The notes beneath the pieces were generated by a model. That model saw nothing but the letters and a program-made list of their open reading frames with translations. It was not told the origin of the DNA and searched no databases. Below, one piece after another: positions 17,607 through 28,701 of a stretch of DNA of 64,000 nucleotides; position 1 is the first letter of the stretch; every line of letters begins with the position of its first letter. This stretch comes from Pseudomonadota bacterium (GTDB lineage Bacteria; Pseudomonadota; Alphaproteobacteria; Caulobacterales; Caulobacteraceae): assembly GCA_018241995.1 (NCBI GenBank), contig JAFECT010000013.1, forward strand, positions 1-64,000. Direction: 5' to 3'. The position numbers and the translations under genes were made by a program.

Positions 17607-18464
17607 ATGAACGCGCCCTTGCCCCACCGCACCGGCCTGCCCCTGCACCCGACTCAGGCGGTCGCCCATCCGGAGCGGCAATACCTGAACCTGTTGCAGG
17701 ACATCCTGGATACCGGCGCACGCCGCGACGACCGCACCGGCGTCGGCACCATCGGTGTGTTCGGCCGCCAGATGCGTTTCGACCTGGCGCAGGGCTTTCC
17801 GCTGCTGACCACCAAGAAGCTGCACCTCAAGTCCATCGTCTATGAGTTGCTGTGGTTCCTGCGCGGCGACACAAACGTGCGCTGGCTGCAGGAGCGTGGC
17901 GTCGGCATCTGGGATGAGTGGGCGAATGCTGACGGCGAGCTCGGCCCCGTCTACGGCAAGCAGTGGCGCTCCTGGGCCACGCCGAATAGGGGCTCCATCG
18001 ACCAGATCGCGCGCCTGGTGGAGGGCATCCGCACCAATCCGCACAGCCGCCGCCACCTGGTCTCGGCCTGGAACCCGGCCGACGTGGACGACATGGCCCT
18101 GCCGCCCTGCCACTGCCTGTTCCAGTTCTTCGTGGCCGACGGCCGGCTGTCCTGCCAGCTCTACCAACGCTCCGCCGACGTGTTCCTGGGCGTGCCGTTC
18201 AACATCGCCAGCTATGCGCTGCTGACGCAGATGGTGGCCCAGGTGACCGGCCTTCAGCCCGGCGAGTTCGTGCACACCTTCGGCGACGCCCATCTCTATC
18301 TGAACCACCTCGACCAGGCCCGCCTGCAGCTCGAGCGCGAACCGCGCCCCCTGCCGACCATGACCATCGCGCCCAGGGACGACCTGTTCGCCTTCGAATT
18401 CGAGGACTTCGTGCTGGAGGGCTACGACCCGCACCCGCACATCAAGGCCCAGGTGGCAGTGTGA
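17607..18464 (+). CDS. thyA: Thymidylate synthase
   Basis: A 285-residue enzyme that methylates dUMP to dTMP using methylene-tetrahydrofolate. The catalytic cysteine lies in [11 protein letters not shown]; other hallmarks are [51 protein letters not shown] and HLYLNHLDQ. It is about 20 residues longer than E. coli ThyA, mainly at the N-terminus. ATG 17607 is preferred, though its AGGAG is 13 bases away. The last codons overlap the next gene (GTGA), and folA follows, giving a thymidylate/folate-recycling operon. Confidence 0.96.
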   Translation: MNAPLPHRTGLPLHPTQAVAHPERQYLNLLQDILDTGARRDDRTGVGTIGVFGRQMRFDLAQGFPLLTTKKLHLKSIVYELLWFLRGDTNVRWLQERGVGIWDEWANADGELGPVYGKQWRSWATPNRGSIDQIARLVEGIRTNPHSRRHLVSAWNPADVDDMALPPCHCLFQFFVADGRLSCQLYQRSADVFLGVPFNIASYALLTQMVAQVTGLQPGEFVHTFGDAHLYLNHLDQARLQLEREPRPLPTMTIAPRDDLFAFEFEDFVLEGYDPHPHIKAQVAV

Positions 18465-18832
18465 GCGAAGCCGCCTCACCCCGGCTCGTCCATCAGCGTC
18501 TGCGAAACCGGATCATCGAAGAGCTGGAAAGCGTCGCGGAGGGGGAAAGCTACGTCAGGAGCTGGGGCTTCAGCGCCTATTTCAACGGTGTGTTCGATTG
18601 GACCGGTCCCGACGACGCGATCGAACCCAACACAGCTATGACTGCCGAAGAGGCCGCAGCTTGGGCGCACTTTGTCGGAGTCGTCAGCCAAGCCTCTGAT
18701 GATACGCCCCGAAACATGGACTCCGAGGCGTTCATTTCCACCGGCTGGCCGGCGCGTCTGGCTGACGAGGCCGCACGGGCGCTTCTCGCCTTTCATCGCG
18801 GGCGCCTACCTGAAGACAGCGAAGTGTCATGA
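18461..18832 (+). CDS. Conserved-context small protein between thyA and folA
   Basis: A 123-residue acidic, soluble protein with no family I recognise. Features include [20 protein letters not shown] at the N-terminus and a Trp/Phe-rich middle ([14 protein letters not shown]). It starts with GTG inside the end of thyA and its stop overlaps the folA ATG (ATGA), so all three genes should be translationally coupled. The coupling suggests a role near dTMP/folate metabolism, but nothing in the sequence shows one. Confidence 0.8.
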   Translation: MSEAASPRLVHQRLRNRIIEELESVAEGESYVRSWGFSAYFNGVFDWTGPDDAIEPNTAMTAEEAAAWAHFVGVVSQASDDTPRNMDSEAFISTGWPARLADEAARALLAFHRGRLPEDSEVS

Positions 18833-19347
18833 GTGTTCAGCCCGTATCGATTGCGCTCGTCGTCGCCCGCGCCAGGAACGGCGTCATCGGTCGCGGCGGC
18901 GGCCTTCCCTGGCGGCTGAAGTCCGACATGGCCCTGTTCAAGGCCACGACGCTGGGCAAACCCGTCATCATGGGCCGCAAGACCTGGGACTCCTTGCCCC
19001 GAAAGCCCCTGCCCGGCCGCCTGAACCTGGTGCTGTCCCGCGACGGGACCTTTGAGCCCCAGGGCGCAGTGACCTGCGAGAACCTGACCGAAGCGCTCGG
19101 CATCGCCCGCGACCAGGCCGAGGACGACGGCGTCGGCGAAGTCTGCGTGATCGGCGGCTCGGCGGTGTTCGAGGCGGCGCTGCCGAAAGCGCGGCGGCTG
19201 TATCTGACCGAGGTGGACGCCGAGCCTGAGGGCGACGCGGTGTTCTCACCCTTCGACGAGAGCGGCTGGCGCGAGATCAGGCGCGAAGCCTACCCGGCCG
19301 GTGAAGGCGACGATTTCCCGTTTGTGTTTCGGGTTTTAGAGCGCTGA
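18829..19347 (+). CDS. folA: Dihydrofolate reductase
   Basis: A 172-residue enzyme that reduces the dihydrofolate produced by ThyA back to tetrahydrofolate with NADPH. Family motifs: GVIGRGGGLPWRLKSDMALF (with the substrate-binding Asp), GKPVIMGRKTWDSLP, PGRLNLVLSRD, and VIGGSAVFEAALP. ATG 18829 overlaps the previous stop. A perfect hairpin follows its stop codon. Confidence 0.95.
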   Translation: MSVQPVSIALVVARARNGVIGRGGGLPWRLKSDMALFKATTLGKPVIMGRKTWDSLPRKPLPGRLNLVLSRDGTFEPQGAVTCENLTEALGIARDQAEDDGVGEVCVIGGSAVFEAALPKARRLYLTEVDAEPEGDAVFSPFDESGWREIRREAYPAGEGDDFPFVFRVLER

Positions 19348-19370
19348 CCTTCCCCCCTTGCGGGGGAAGG
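19348..19370. terminator. Bidirectional terminator-like hairpin between folA and amidase
   Basis: CCTTCCCCC and GGGGGAAGG form a perfect 9-bp stem around a 5-base loop, beginning at the base after the folA stop and ending 7 bases before the end of the convergent amidase gene. Confidence 0.65.
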
Positions 19371-19377
19371 ATCGAGA

Positions 19378-20130
19378 TCAGATGACCCCAGTCACCGTCT
19401 CCACCGACGCCAACCTGAGGATCGCCATCAGCTTGGCCCGCGTCTCGCCGTCGGCCACGCCGTCCACCCCTTCCGGCCGCCAGTGCCGCTGGAAGGCGCG
19501 CACGATCGTCGCGGTCTCTTCGTCGTATTTGCCGGACGGCAGGGGCTCGTAGCCCAGGCGGTGCAGGCCGGCTTGCAGCAGGAACACGCCGGGGCCCTCG
19601 TCGCCTATCCCCAAGTCCGCGCCCGGGCCGGGCTCAGGATCGAACCACAGGCCGTGGCCGCGTTCGGCCAGAGCCTTCCAGGGAAACAGTTCGCCGGGGT
19701 CTTCCTTGCGGCCGGGCGCCACGTCCGAGTGGCCGAGGATGCGAGCGTCGGGGATCTGCCAGCGGCTGCGGATATCGGAGACCAGGGCGATCACCGCCTC
19801 AATCTGCGCCTCGGGGAAATGGCGATAGCCCCACTCGTGCCCAGGGTTGACGATCTCGACGCCGATGGAGGCCGAATTGCAGTCGCGCTCACCCTTCCAG
19901 AACGACTTGCCGGCGTGCCAGGCGCGGCGCTCTTCGGGGACCAGGCGGAAGATACGACCGTCTTCCTCGACCATGTAGTGGGCCGAGACCTTGGCCTCAG
20001 GCGCGCGCAGCCGCGCCAGCGCCTCCTCGCCCGTCTTCATACCGGTGTAGTGCAGCACCAGCATGTCGGGCGGCGCCCGGCGCGCATCGAAGTTGGGGGA
20101 AGGCGCGTCGATGATGTCGGAAAGGGCCAC
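19378..20130 (-). CDS. N-acetylmuramoyl-L-alanine amidase (Amidase_2 plus peptidoglycan-binding domain)
   Basis: A 250-residue protein of AmiD/AmpD type. The zinc-ligand motifs are VLHYTGM near residue 27 and GHSDVAPGRKEDPGELFPW; AHYMVEEDGRIF and the ASIGVEIVNPG core are typical. The C-terminal third is a peptidoglycan-binding domain (LQAGLHRLGYEPLPSGKYDE). There is no signal peptide, which favours cytoplasmic recycling of anhydro-muropeptides (AmpD role), although the added binding domain is more typical of AmiD. Followed upstream by a small membrane protein gene 9 bases away. Confidence 0.88.
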   Translation of the reverse strand: MALSDIIDAPSPNFDARRAPPDMLVLHYTGMKTGEEALARLRAPEAKVSAHYMVEEDGRIFRLVPEERRAWHAGKSFWKGERDCNSASIGVEIVNPGHEWGYRHFPEAQIEAVIALVSDIRSRWQIPDARILGHSDVAPGRKEDPGELFPWKALAERGHGLWFDPEPGPGADLGIGDEGPGVFLLQAGLHRLGYEPLPSGKYDEETATIVRAFQRHWRPEGVDGVADGETRAKLMAILRLASVETVTGVI

Positions 20131-20139
20131 GAAGTGCGA

Positions 20140-20475
20140 TCAGCGGGCCGTGCGGTCCCAGCCGTAGGCGACCCAGGCGTGGCCGACCTTGCGGGCCTCG
20201 ATCACCTGGGACGAGCCAGCGCGGGCGTAAACCCGGCGACGCGCCCTGAGCGCCAGGCCGGTCAGGAACACCAGGATCGAGGCGATCACGGCGATCACCG
20301 CCACCGCCGCGGCCGCGAAGACCGCCAAAAGCGCCCCGACCGTAAGCGCCGCGCCCGCCGCCAGCAGGCCGCCCAGGCTCGCCAGCGCGCCGCCGAGGCC
20401 GTTGGAGCGGTTGGACGGCCATTCGGGGGCGGGGCGTCCGCCGAACCCGAAAGCGATGCGTGGCATGGTCTGCAT
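20140..20475 (-). CDS. Small inner-membrane protein, unknown function
   Basis: A 111-residue protein with a Gly/Pro-rich N-terminus and a long hydrophobic, alanine-rich region (residues about 27-72) that could form one long or two short membrane spans, then an Arg-rich stretch (RARRRVYARAG) and VGHAWVAYGWDRTAR. It lies 9 bases from the amidase gene on the same strand, so an envelope role is plausible. No family is recognised. Confidence 0.65.
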   Translation of the reverse strand: MQTMPRIAFGFGGRPAPEWPSNRSNGLGGALASLGGLLAAGAALTVGALLAVFAAAAVAVIAVIASILVFLTGLALRARRRVYARAGSSQVIEARKVGHAWVAYGWDRTAR

Positions 20476-20590
20476 GACTCACCTCAACGCGGCGCCTGAA
20501 CGGGAGCGCCATCCCGACTATGTCGTCTCGCGGACCCGCCGCGTCAATTCAAACACGCGTGCGGCGCTTTCGCTCCGCCCGCGTGAGACC

Positions 20591-21283
20591 TTATCCCAAG
20601 GCCGGCGCCATCAACTTGCGATCGCGCACGATCTCGTCGAAAGCCGCGTTCACCGAGGCCGCCTTGGCGTTGAACACTTCCACGAACTCCTCGGGCAGAC
20701 CCCGCGCGCGCACCCGGTCCGGGTGGCATTCGGCCAGGAGCCGCCGGCGCGCATCGGTCAAGGCCGCATCGGGTGCGTCCGGCGCCAGGCCCAGGATCGC
20801 ATAGGGGTCGTCGGCCTCAGCGCCCAGGTGCGTGGCCTTGATGCGGCGGAAGGTCAGGGGCGACAGGCCGAACAGGTGGCCGACCCGCTCCAAGTAATCG
20901 AGTTCATGGCCGCTCACCACGCCGTCGGACACCGCGATGTGGAACAGCCCATCCAGCACGTCCTCGAGCAACTGGGGGCAGTTGCGATAGCGCTTGGCCA
21001 GGCGTGTGGCGTAGCTTTCGTAGCCGCGGGTGGTCTGGCTGGCCAGGTCGTAGAGCATGCGCACATTGCGCTCGCTGGCCGGGTCCGGCTGGAACACTTC
21101 GGTGAAGGTCAGGTACTCGCCCGCGTCCGCCACCCCGTCGGCGCGCGCCAGCTTGGCGCCCAGCGCCGTCACCGCGGTCGAGAAGGCGGGATCCTCGCCG
21201 GGCAGGCCAGGCGGGCAGGTGTCGCACTCCGCCGCATCGGGGCGGCGGGCGGCCAGTCCTGCGATCCTGCTCCAGAAACCCAT
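20591..21283 (-). CDS. DjlA-like co-chaperone: TerB-like domain plus C-terminal J-domain
   Basis: A 230-residue protein. Residues about 30-150 form a TerB-like all-helical domain (FSTAVTALGAKLARADGVAD, then FHIAVSDGVVSGHELDYL). The C-terminus is a J-domain (PYAILGLAPDAPDAAL) with the essential HPD in AECHPDRVRA, so it should stimulate a DnaK-type Hsp70. Unlike E. coli DjlA it lacks an N-terminal membrane segment. A CxxC (CDTC) lies near the N-terminus. Stands alone between a membrane protein gene and a repeat-bearing gap. Confidence 0.88.
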   Translation of the reverse strand: MGFWSRIAGLAARRPDAAECDTCPPGLPGEDPAFSTAVTALGAKLARADGVADAGEYLTFTEVFQPDPASERNVRMLYDLASQTTRGYESYATRLAKRYRNCPQLLEDVLDGLFHIAVSDGVVSGHELDYLERVGHLFGLSPLTFRRIKATHLGAEADDPYAILGLAPDAPDAALTDARRRLLAECHPDRVRARGLPEEFVEVFNAKAASVNAAFDEIVRDRKLMAPALG

Positions 21284-21363
21284 AGTTTCATCCCATTCCG
21301 AGCCTTTTAGGGTCAGATGGGTCGCGTCTGACCCGCCCGAAAAGGCTCTAGTCTAACTTGCGG

Positions 21364-21408
21364 AGCATGCTCGGCCGGGAAAGTGCGTACCACTTTCCCT
21401 AGCATGCT
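21364..21408. repeat. Intergenic inverted repeat flanked by AGCATGCT
   Basis: GGGAAAGTG (21377-21385) and CACTTTCCC (21391-21399) form a perfect stem around CGTAC, and AGCATGCT stands on each side (21364-21371, 21401-21408). A related fragment, AGCATGCTTAAGGGAAAGT, occurs near 14749, upstream of the first flagellin. The arrangement resembles GC-loop/GAAAA palindromes scattered through alphaproteobacterial intergenic DNA. The rest of the 295-base gap 21284-21578 holds nothing else I can name. Confidence 0.65.
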
Positions 21409-21578
21409 TCGCCGAATGCGGCGTTCGCATGACACGCCCGCGCTCGTAAAGATACGGCTGACGGACAAGGTTGACGCAAGTCTTCTGCAACGAGCCGCGA
21501 CCTCGCTGCGATTGGCGTCGAGACCCGGCGAGGGTATGACTCATCTAACGGCCCGTTGGTTCACAGGATTTTCCACGC

Positions 21579-22592
21579 ATGGCGTTCCCGCTTCTCGCGC
21601 TCTTGCTGCTCGCTCAGGACGCCCCGGTGGCGACGGCCAAGGCGCATGTGCCGCCTCCCGCTCCCGCGGCCCCCGCCGCTGCTCCGGCGCAAGGCCAGGC
21701 CGACGTCGACGCCCTGCCCCAGGGCGCGCCGGCCGACGACTTCGGCTTCGTGGCCTGGTGCGACGGGGTCCTGGCCGGGCACATGGACATCGCCGAGCGG
21801 GTCAAGGACGTGCTGCCCCTCGACGAGGTGCAGCAGAAGGTCGGCAAGGCCTATCTGAAGGCCTATGTGCGCGCGCTCGACGGCTCGGCCGAGGGCAAGA
21901 CCGAGGAAGGCCGCAAGCGCGCCGAACAGCTGCGCCAGGATGGCTGGAGCAAATGGGACCAGGCGCGCGCGGCCGACCACACCCTGGCCGCCGAGACCTA
22001 CCTTTCCTATCAGCTGCCCGGCCGCTGCGAGCACGCGGCGCTGCGCCTGTCGAAGAACCCCAACCTGTTCAAGCTGACGCCGTCCGTCGATGAGGTCGGC
22101 GCGATCTCCACCGCCGTGCGCGCGCCGTCGGACGCCGGAGCCTCGACCATTCCGGCCGCATCGCGTCCCTTCATGAAGGCGGCGGCCGCCGGCGCCGGCG
22201 CCAAGCCCGCCGCCCCGGTGGCGGCGCCTGTCACCGCGCCCGAAACCACGCACGAAAGCGCCGCGGTCGCCGTGCCGATCAGCACCGCCGCGAACACCCC
22301 GACGGCGAGCACCCCGGCCGCAGCGGCCGCCATCGCCATGCTGCCGCCTCAGCCCAAGCCAATCCCGGCCCCGACCGCGGTCAGCACCGGCGCCCCCGTA
22401 GCCGCGGCCTCAGAACCCCTGGCCGAAAAGGCGCCGCCGGCCGCGGCCGCCGCTCCCGCGCCGGCCAAAGCCGCCCCGACCGCCAAGGCCGCGGAAGACA
22501 AGCGCATCGTGAAGATGCCCAAGAAGGGCCACCTCCTGCCGCCCTTCCTGCGCAAGAAGGACAAGGACGAGGACGCCGACGCGAGCAAGTGA
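21579..22592 (+). CDS. Exported Ala/Pro-rich protein
   Basis: A 337-residue protein with a short signal peptide (MAFPLLALLLLAQDAP). A folded N-terminal region (about residues 50-155: DFGFVAWCDGVLAGHMDIAE, then a lysine-rich helix and LPGRCEHAALRLSK) contains two cysteines. The remainder is a long alanine/proline low-complexity tail ending in a basic segment (KKGHLLPPFLRKKDKDE). The tail could span the periplasm or bind cell wall. Family unknown; the start follows AGGA at 11 bases. Confidence 0.75.
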   Translation: MAFPLLALLLLAQDAPVATAKAHVPPPAPAAPAAAPAQGQADVDALPQGAPADDFGFVAWCDGVLAGHMDIAERVKDVLPLDEVQQKVGKAYLKAYVRALDGSAEGKTEEGRKRAEQLRQDGWSKWDQARAADHTLAAETYLSYQLPGRCEHAALRLSKNPNLFKLTPSVDEVGAISTAVRAPSDAGASTIPAASRPFMKAAAAGAGAKPAAPVAAPVTAPETTHESAAVAVPISTAANTPTASTPAAAAAIAMLPPQPKPIPAPTAVSTGAPVAAASEPLAEKAPPAAAAAPAPAKAAPTAKAAEDKRIVKMPKKGHLLPPFLRKKDKDEDADASK

Positions 22593-22602
22593 GCCAATCC
22601 GT

Positions 22603-22768
22603 TACCCTCTCCCAGAGGGAGAGGGAGGGACCCGCGCGCCTGCGCGTGGGAGGGTGAGGGGTTACTGCGCCCCTTCGCCCGACCTTGCAGGTCCTGACAT
22701 TCCGGTATCCCTCACCCTCCCGCGCCTTCGGCGCGGGCCCCACCCTCTCCCGAACGGGAGAGGGAACG
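22603..22768. repeat. Composite inverted repeat downstream of metH
   Basis: Left part: CCCTCTCCC-AGA-GGGAGAGGG hairpin, then a CCCGCGCGC/GCGCGTGGG hairpin and GGGAGGGTGAGGGGTTAC. Right part, read backward, repeats this: CCCTCACCCTCCC, a CGCGCC-TTCG-GGCGCG hairpin, and CCCTCTCCCGAACGGGAGAGGG. The unit is thus a long imperfect palindrome of nested hairpins, typical of REP-like mosaic elements. It lies between the ends of two convergent genes and may also terminate transcription. Confidence 0.7.
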
Positions 22769-22790
22769 TAAGGTAGCCTCGAAAGCGGGC

Positions 22791-25454
<2,664 letters not shown>

Positions 25455-25478
25455 TGGGTCAGGCCCACATAATCTTTC

Positions 25479-25651
25479 GTCATCCTCGGAGCGGAGGTCG
25501 CGCAGCGACCGGAGACCCGAGGACCCAGCAGCGAATCTTCCTTGAAGCTGGGCCCCCTACGCTTGCCCGTCGCACGCAGCGTTGAGTTCGGGAGCTGCTG
25601 GGTCCTCGGGTCTGCGCAGCGCATGCGCGCTGCTCCGCTCCGAGGATGACG
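25479..25651. repeat. Long inverted repeat between the two metH genes
   Basis: The 229-base gap 25455-25683 is mostly an imperfect palindrome: GTCATCCTCGGAGCGGA at the left matches TCCGCTCCGAGGATGAC at the right, and GACCCGAGGACCCAGCAGC pairs with GCTGCTGGGTCCTCGGGTC. The element is of the kind dispersed in intergenic regions (CATCCTCGGA ... CGAGGATG). In RNA it would form a large hairpin between the two coding regions. Confidence 0.75.
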
Positions 25652-25683
25652 GATAGAATTGGAGGTGAAATCAGCGGCTAACA

Positions 25684-26748
25684 TCACACCGCCAGTTCAA
25701 ACGGTTCGAGACCCGAGAGCCGCATCGCCACCGACCGTTCCGGCACAGGCCGCGGCTTCACGCCCTTGGCCGCCGCGGCGATGGCGCGGATGTGCTCGGG
25801 ACGGGTGCCGCAGCAGCCGCCGAGCAGATTGACCAGGCCGCTCGTGGCCCATTCGCCCAGGCAGCCTGCGGTATGGGCGGGGTGCTCGTCGTACTCGCCC
25901 ATGGCGTTGGGAAGGCCGGCGTTGGGATAGGCCCCGACCAGGGTGTCGGCCACGCGCGACAGCTCGGCCAGGTGCGGCCGCATCAGGTCGGCGCCGAGCG
26001 CGCAGTTCAGCCCAACGGCGAAGGGCCGGGCATGGCGCACCGAGTTCCAGAAGGCCTCGACCGTCTGGCCTGACAGCGTGCGCCCCGAGCGGTCGGTGAT
26101 GGTGCCCGAGATCCAGATCGGCAGGGGCTCATAGCCCTCGTCCTGAAGGTCGAGGATCGCCTTGATCGCGGCCTTGGAATTCAGCGTGTCGAAGATGGTC
26201 TCGACCAGGAAGATGTCGACGCCGCCGTCCTGCAGCGCCTTGGCCTGCTCATAGTAGGCCCCGTAGACTTCCTCCCAGCTCACCGCGCGGAAGGCCGGAT
26301 CGTTCACGTCGGGCGACAGCGACAGGGTGCGGTTCAGCGGCCCCATCGAGCCCGCCACCCAGCGCGGCCGGTCCGGCGTCTTGGCCGTCCAGCGGTCGGC
26401 GCTCTCGCGCGCCAGCCGGGCGGCCGCCAGGTTGATGTCGCGCACCGCCCCGCCCATCGCATAGTCGGCCTGGCTGACGGCGTTGGCGTTGAAGGTGTTG
26501 GTCGAGGCGATGTCCGCGCCGGCGTCGAAATACTGGTCGTGCAGGTCGCTGATCACGTCTGGCCGCGTCAGGCACAGCACGTCCATGTCGCCCTTGAGCG
26601 GATGGTTGTGGGTGGCGAAGCGCTCCCCGCGGAAGTCCTCCTCCTGCAGGTTCAGGGTCTGGATCATCACCCCCCAGGACCCGTCCAGGATCAGGATGCG
26701 CTCTCGCGCGGCGGCGTGGAGGGCGGCGATACGGGCGGCCTGGGTCAT
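25684..26748 (-). CDS. metH: Methionine synthase, homocysteine-binding (zinc) subunit
   Basis: A 354-residue protein equivalent to the N-terminal homocysteine S-methyltransferase module of Met[12 protein letters not shown] and the [16 protein letters not shown] region are family signatures; the zinc cysteines are in [10 protein letters not shown] and in [13 protein letters not shown]. It has to work with the folate/B12 polypeptide encoded downstream. Its ATG overlaps the metF stop (ATGA), indicating translational coupling to metF. Confidence 0.95.
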   Translation of the reverse strand: MTQAARIAALHAAARERILILDGSWGVMIQTLNLQEEDFRGERFATHNHPLKGDMDVLCLTRPDVISDLHDQYFDAGADIASTNTFNANAVSQADYAMGGAVRDINLAAARLARESADRWTAKTPDRPRWVAGSMGPLNRTLSLSPDVNDPAFRAVSWEEVYGAYYEQAKALQDGGVDIFLVETIFDTLNSKAAIKAILDLQDEGYEPLPIWISGTITDRSGRTLSGQTVEAFWNSVRHARPFAVGLNCALGADLMRPHLAELSRVADTLVGAYPNAGLPNAMGEYDEHPAHTAGCLGEWATSGLVNLLGGCCGTRPEHIRAIAAAAKGVKPRPVPERSVAMRLSGLEPFELAV

Positions 26749-27671
26749 GCGATCTGCTCGCGCAGGCCCAGCACCCGGCAGATGGCGTAGACCAGGTCGG
26801 CCCGGTTCAGGGTGTAGAAGTGGAAGTCCTCGAAGCCCTCTTCCTCAAGCCGCGCACAGGTTTCCGCGGCCACGGCGCCGGCGATCAGGCGGCGCGTCTC
26901 GGGGTCGTCGTCCAGGCCCTCGAACAGATTGCCCATCCAGTCGGGCACGGCGGTGCGGCAGCTCTCGGCCATCCGCTTCAGCCCCTTGAAGTTGGTCACC
27001 GGCATGATGCCCGGGACGATCGGCACGGTGACGCCGGCCGCCCGCACCCGGTCGTGAAAGCGCAGGAAGGCGTCGAAGTCGAAGAAGAACTGGCTGATCG
27101 CGCGCGTCGCGCCCGCATCGACCTTGGCCTTCAGCACGTCGATGTCGTGGTCGAGCGACGGGCTCTCCGGATGCTTCTCGGGATAGACCCCGACTGAAAT
27201 TTCGAAGGGCGCCACCTTGGCCAGGCCCGCGGTCAGTTCGGTGGCGTTCAGATAACCGTCGTTCCTCGGCGCATAGGCCCCGCCGAAACCCGCCGGCGGA
27301 TCGCCGCGCAGGGCCACGATGTGGCGCACGCCGGAGTCCCAGTATTCGCGGGCCACCTGATCGACCTCGTCCCGCGAGGCCTCCACGCAGGTCAGGTGGG
27401 CGGCGGGGCGCAGGCTGGTCTCGTCCAGAATGCGCTTGACCGTGCGGTGGGTGCGCTCGCGGGTCGAGCCGCCCGCGCCATAGGTCACCGACACGAAGCT
27501 CGGGTTCAGCGGCGCCAGCCGGCGGATCGAGGCCCAGAGGCTCTCCTCGCTCTCGTCGGTCTTGGGCGGGAAGAACTCGAAGGACACGCTCACATGGCGC
27601 GTGCGTCCGCCGGCCCGAGCGACGGGACCCAGCGGCGACAGCAGGACGGCGCGGGCTTCGGCCAGGTTCAT
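26745..27671 (-). CDS. metF: 5,10-methylenetetrahydrofolate reductase
   Basis: A 308-residue FAD enzyme that makes 5-methyl-THF, the methyl donor used by the MetH pair downstream. Motifs: VSFEFFPPKTDESEESLW, FVSVTYGAGGSTRERT, HLTCVEASRDEV, IVALRGDPP, and GATRAISQFFFD. It overlaps by four bases with both neighbours (ATGA at each end), inside the regulator-metF-metH operon. Confidence 0.95.
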   Translation of the reverse strand: MNLAEARAVLLSPLGPVARAGGRTRHVSVSFEFFPPKTDESEESLWASIRRLAPLNPSFVSVTYGAGGSTRERTHRTVKRILDETSLRPAAHLTCVEASRDEVDQVAREYWDSGVRHIVALRGDPPAGFGGAYAPRNDGYLNATELTAGLAKVAPFEISVGVYPEKHPESPSLDHDIDVLKAKVDAGATRAISQFFFDFDAFLRFHDRVRAAGVTVPIVPGIMPVTNFKGLKRMAESCRTAVPDWMGNLFEGLDDDPETRRLIAGAVAAETCARLEEEGFEDFHFYTLNRADLVYAICRVLGLREQIA

Positions 27672-28630
27672 GCGACGCTCCTGACGCGGGCTTCGGCCCG
27701 CTCCCCGGTCCAGATCTTCACGGTCAGACCCTCGCGGTCCGGCGCCAGGGCGATGGGCGCGGTGGTCTTCAAACCGCCCTCCGCCAGCCAGCGGCCGATC
27801 TCCTCGTCGGAGAAGCCAAGGCGCCGGTGCTGGTGCTCGCTCCTAAGGAACTCCAGCGCATGCGGGGCGAAATCGACGATCAGCAGCCGCCCGCCGGGCG
27901 CCACCAGTCGCGCAGCTTCCGTCACCGCCGAGGCCGGGTCGGACAGGTAGTGCAACACCTGGTGCACCACCACGAGGTCGGCGGTCTCCGACGGCAGGCG
28001 GGTGGCGAAGATGTCGCCGTGGCGCAGCTCGACCTTGTCCAGCCCCGCCTTGGCCACGTTGCCGCGGGCGATGTTGAGCATGTGCTGGCTGAGGTCCAGG
28101 CCGATCGAGACCCTGGCCTTGGGACCCAGCAAGGTCAGCATCCGGCCCGAACCGGTGCCGAGGTCCACCACCTTCTCGAACGGGCCTGGGCCGGCGGCCT
28201 GCTCCACCGCCGTCTCGACCGCGTGCTCAGGGGCGTAGAGCGAGCGAATCTCGTCCCAGCGCGGGGCGATGCGCTCGAAATAGGCGGCCGCCGCCTGCTG
28301 GCGCTCCGCCCTCACCTGCTCCAGCCGCTGGAAGTCGCGGTCGGGTTGCTGCTCGCCCATCAGGTCCAGCACCGAGTCGACCAGCTTGCGGCGCGGCCCG
28401 TGGTGGGCCAGGCGATAGAATACCCAGGCCCCGTCGGGGAACCGCTCGATCAGACCGGCCTCGCTCATCAGCTTCAGATGGCGCGACACGCGCGGCTGGC
28501 TCTGGTCGAGGATGCGGCCCAGCTCCATCACGCTCAATTCCTCGACCGCCAACAGGGCGAGGATGCGCAGGCGGGTCGGCTCTCCCGCCGCGCGCAGGGC
28601 GTCCACGGCCTCGTCTGCGTTGAGGTTCAT
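27668..28630 (-). CDS. ArsR-family regulator fused to SAM-dependent methyltransferase domain
   Basis: A 320-residue fusion. Residues about 5-90 form a winged helix of ArsR type (AAGEPTRLRILALLAVEELS, then QSQPRVSRHLKLMSEAGLIE). Residues about 110-270 form a class I methyltransferase fold with VVDLGTGSGRMLTLLG and LVVVHQVLHYLSDP. As first gene of the met operon it is the likely regulator of methionine or SAM/SAH metabolism, with the methyltransferase domain perhaps acting as the SAM/SAH sensor (SahR/SamR-type regulators of methionine genes are known in Proteobacteria). An exact 16-bp palindrome lies just before its start. Enzymatic activity is unproven. Confidence 0.88.
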   Translation of the reverse strand: MNLNADEAVDALRAAGEPTRLRILALLAVEELSVMELGRILDQSQPRVSRHLKLMSEAGLIERFPDGAWVFYRLAHHGPRRKLVDSVLDLMGEQQPDRDFQRLEQVRAERQQAAAAYFERIAPRWDEIRSLYAPEHAVETAVEQAAGPGPFEKVVDLGTGSGRMLTLLGPKARVSIGLDLSQHMLNIARGNVAKAGLDKVELRHGDIFATRLPSETADLVVVHQVLHYLSDPASAVTEAARLVAPGGRLLIVDFAPHALEFLRSEHQHRRLGFSDEEIGRWLAEGGLKTTAPIALAPDREGLTVKIWTGERAEARVRSVA

Positions 28631-28637
28631 GGAGCAT

Positions 28638-28653
28638 ATAAAGATATCTTTAT
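28638..28653. promoter_or_regulatory. Palindromic operator of the met operon
   Basis: ATAAAGATATCTTTAT is a perfect 16-base palindrome centred about 15 bases upstream of the regulator's ATG, with a further half-site (ATAAAGACAT when read in the gene's direction) adjacent. ArsR proteins bind such AT-rich palindromes; the position over the translation start region implies autoregulation of the whole operon. Confidence 0.7.
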
Positions 28654-28701
28654 GTCTTTATGGCAAGCCCCAAACTGAGGCGGGGCCAAGCCTTTCAGAC
28701 A

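Noticed and set aside
17448..18479. Upstream part of the long left-reading frame that begins inside thyA
   Set aside because: It is antisense to thyA. Only the part beyond thyA is listed, at low confidence.
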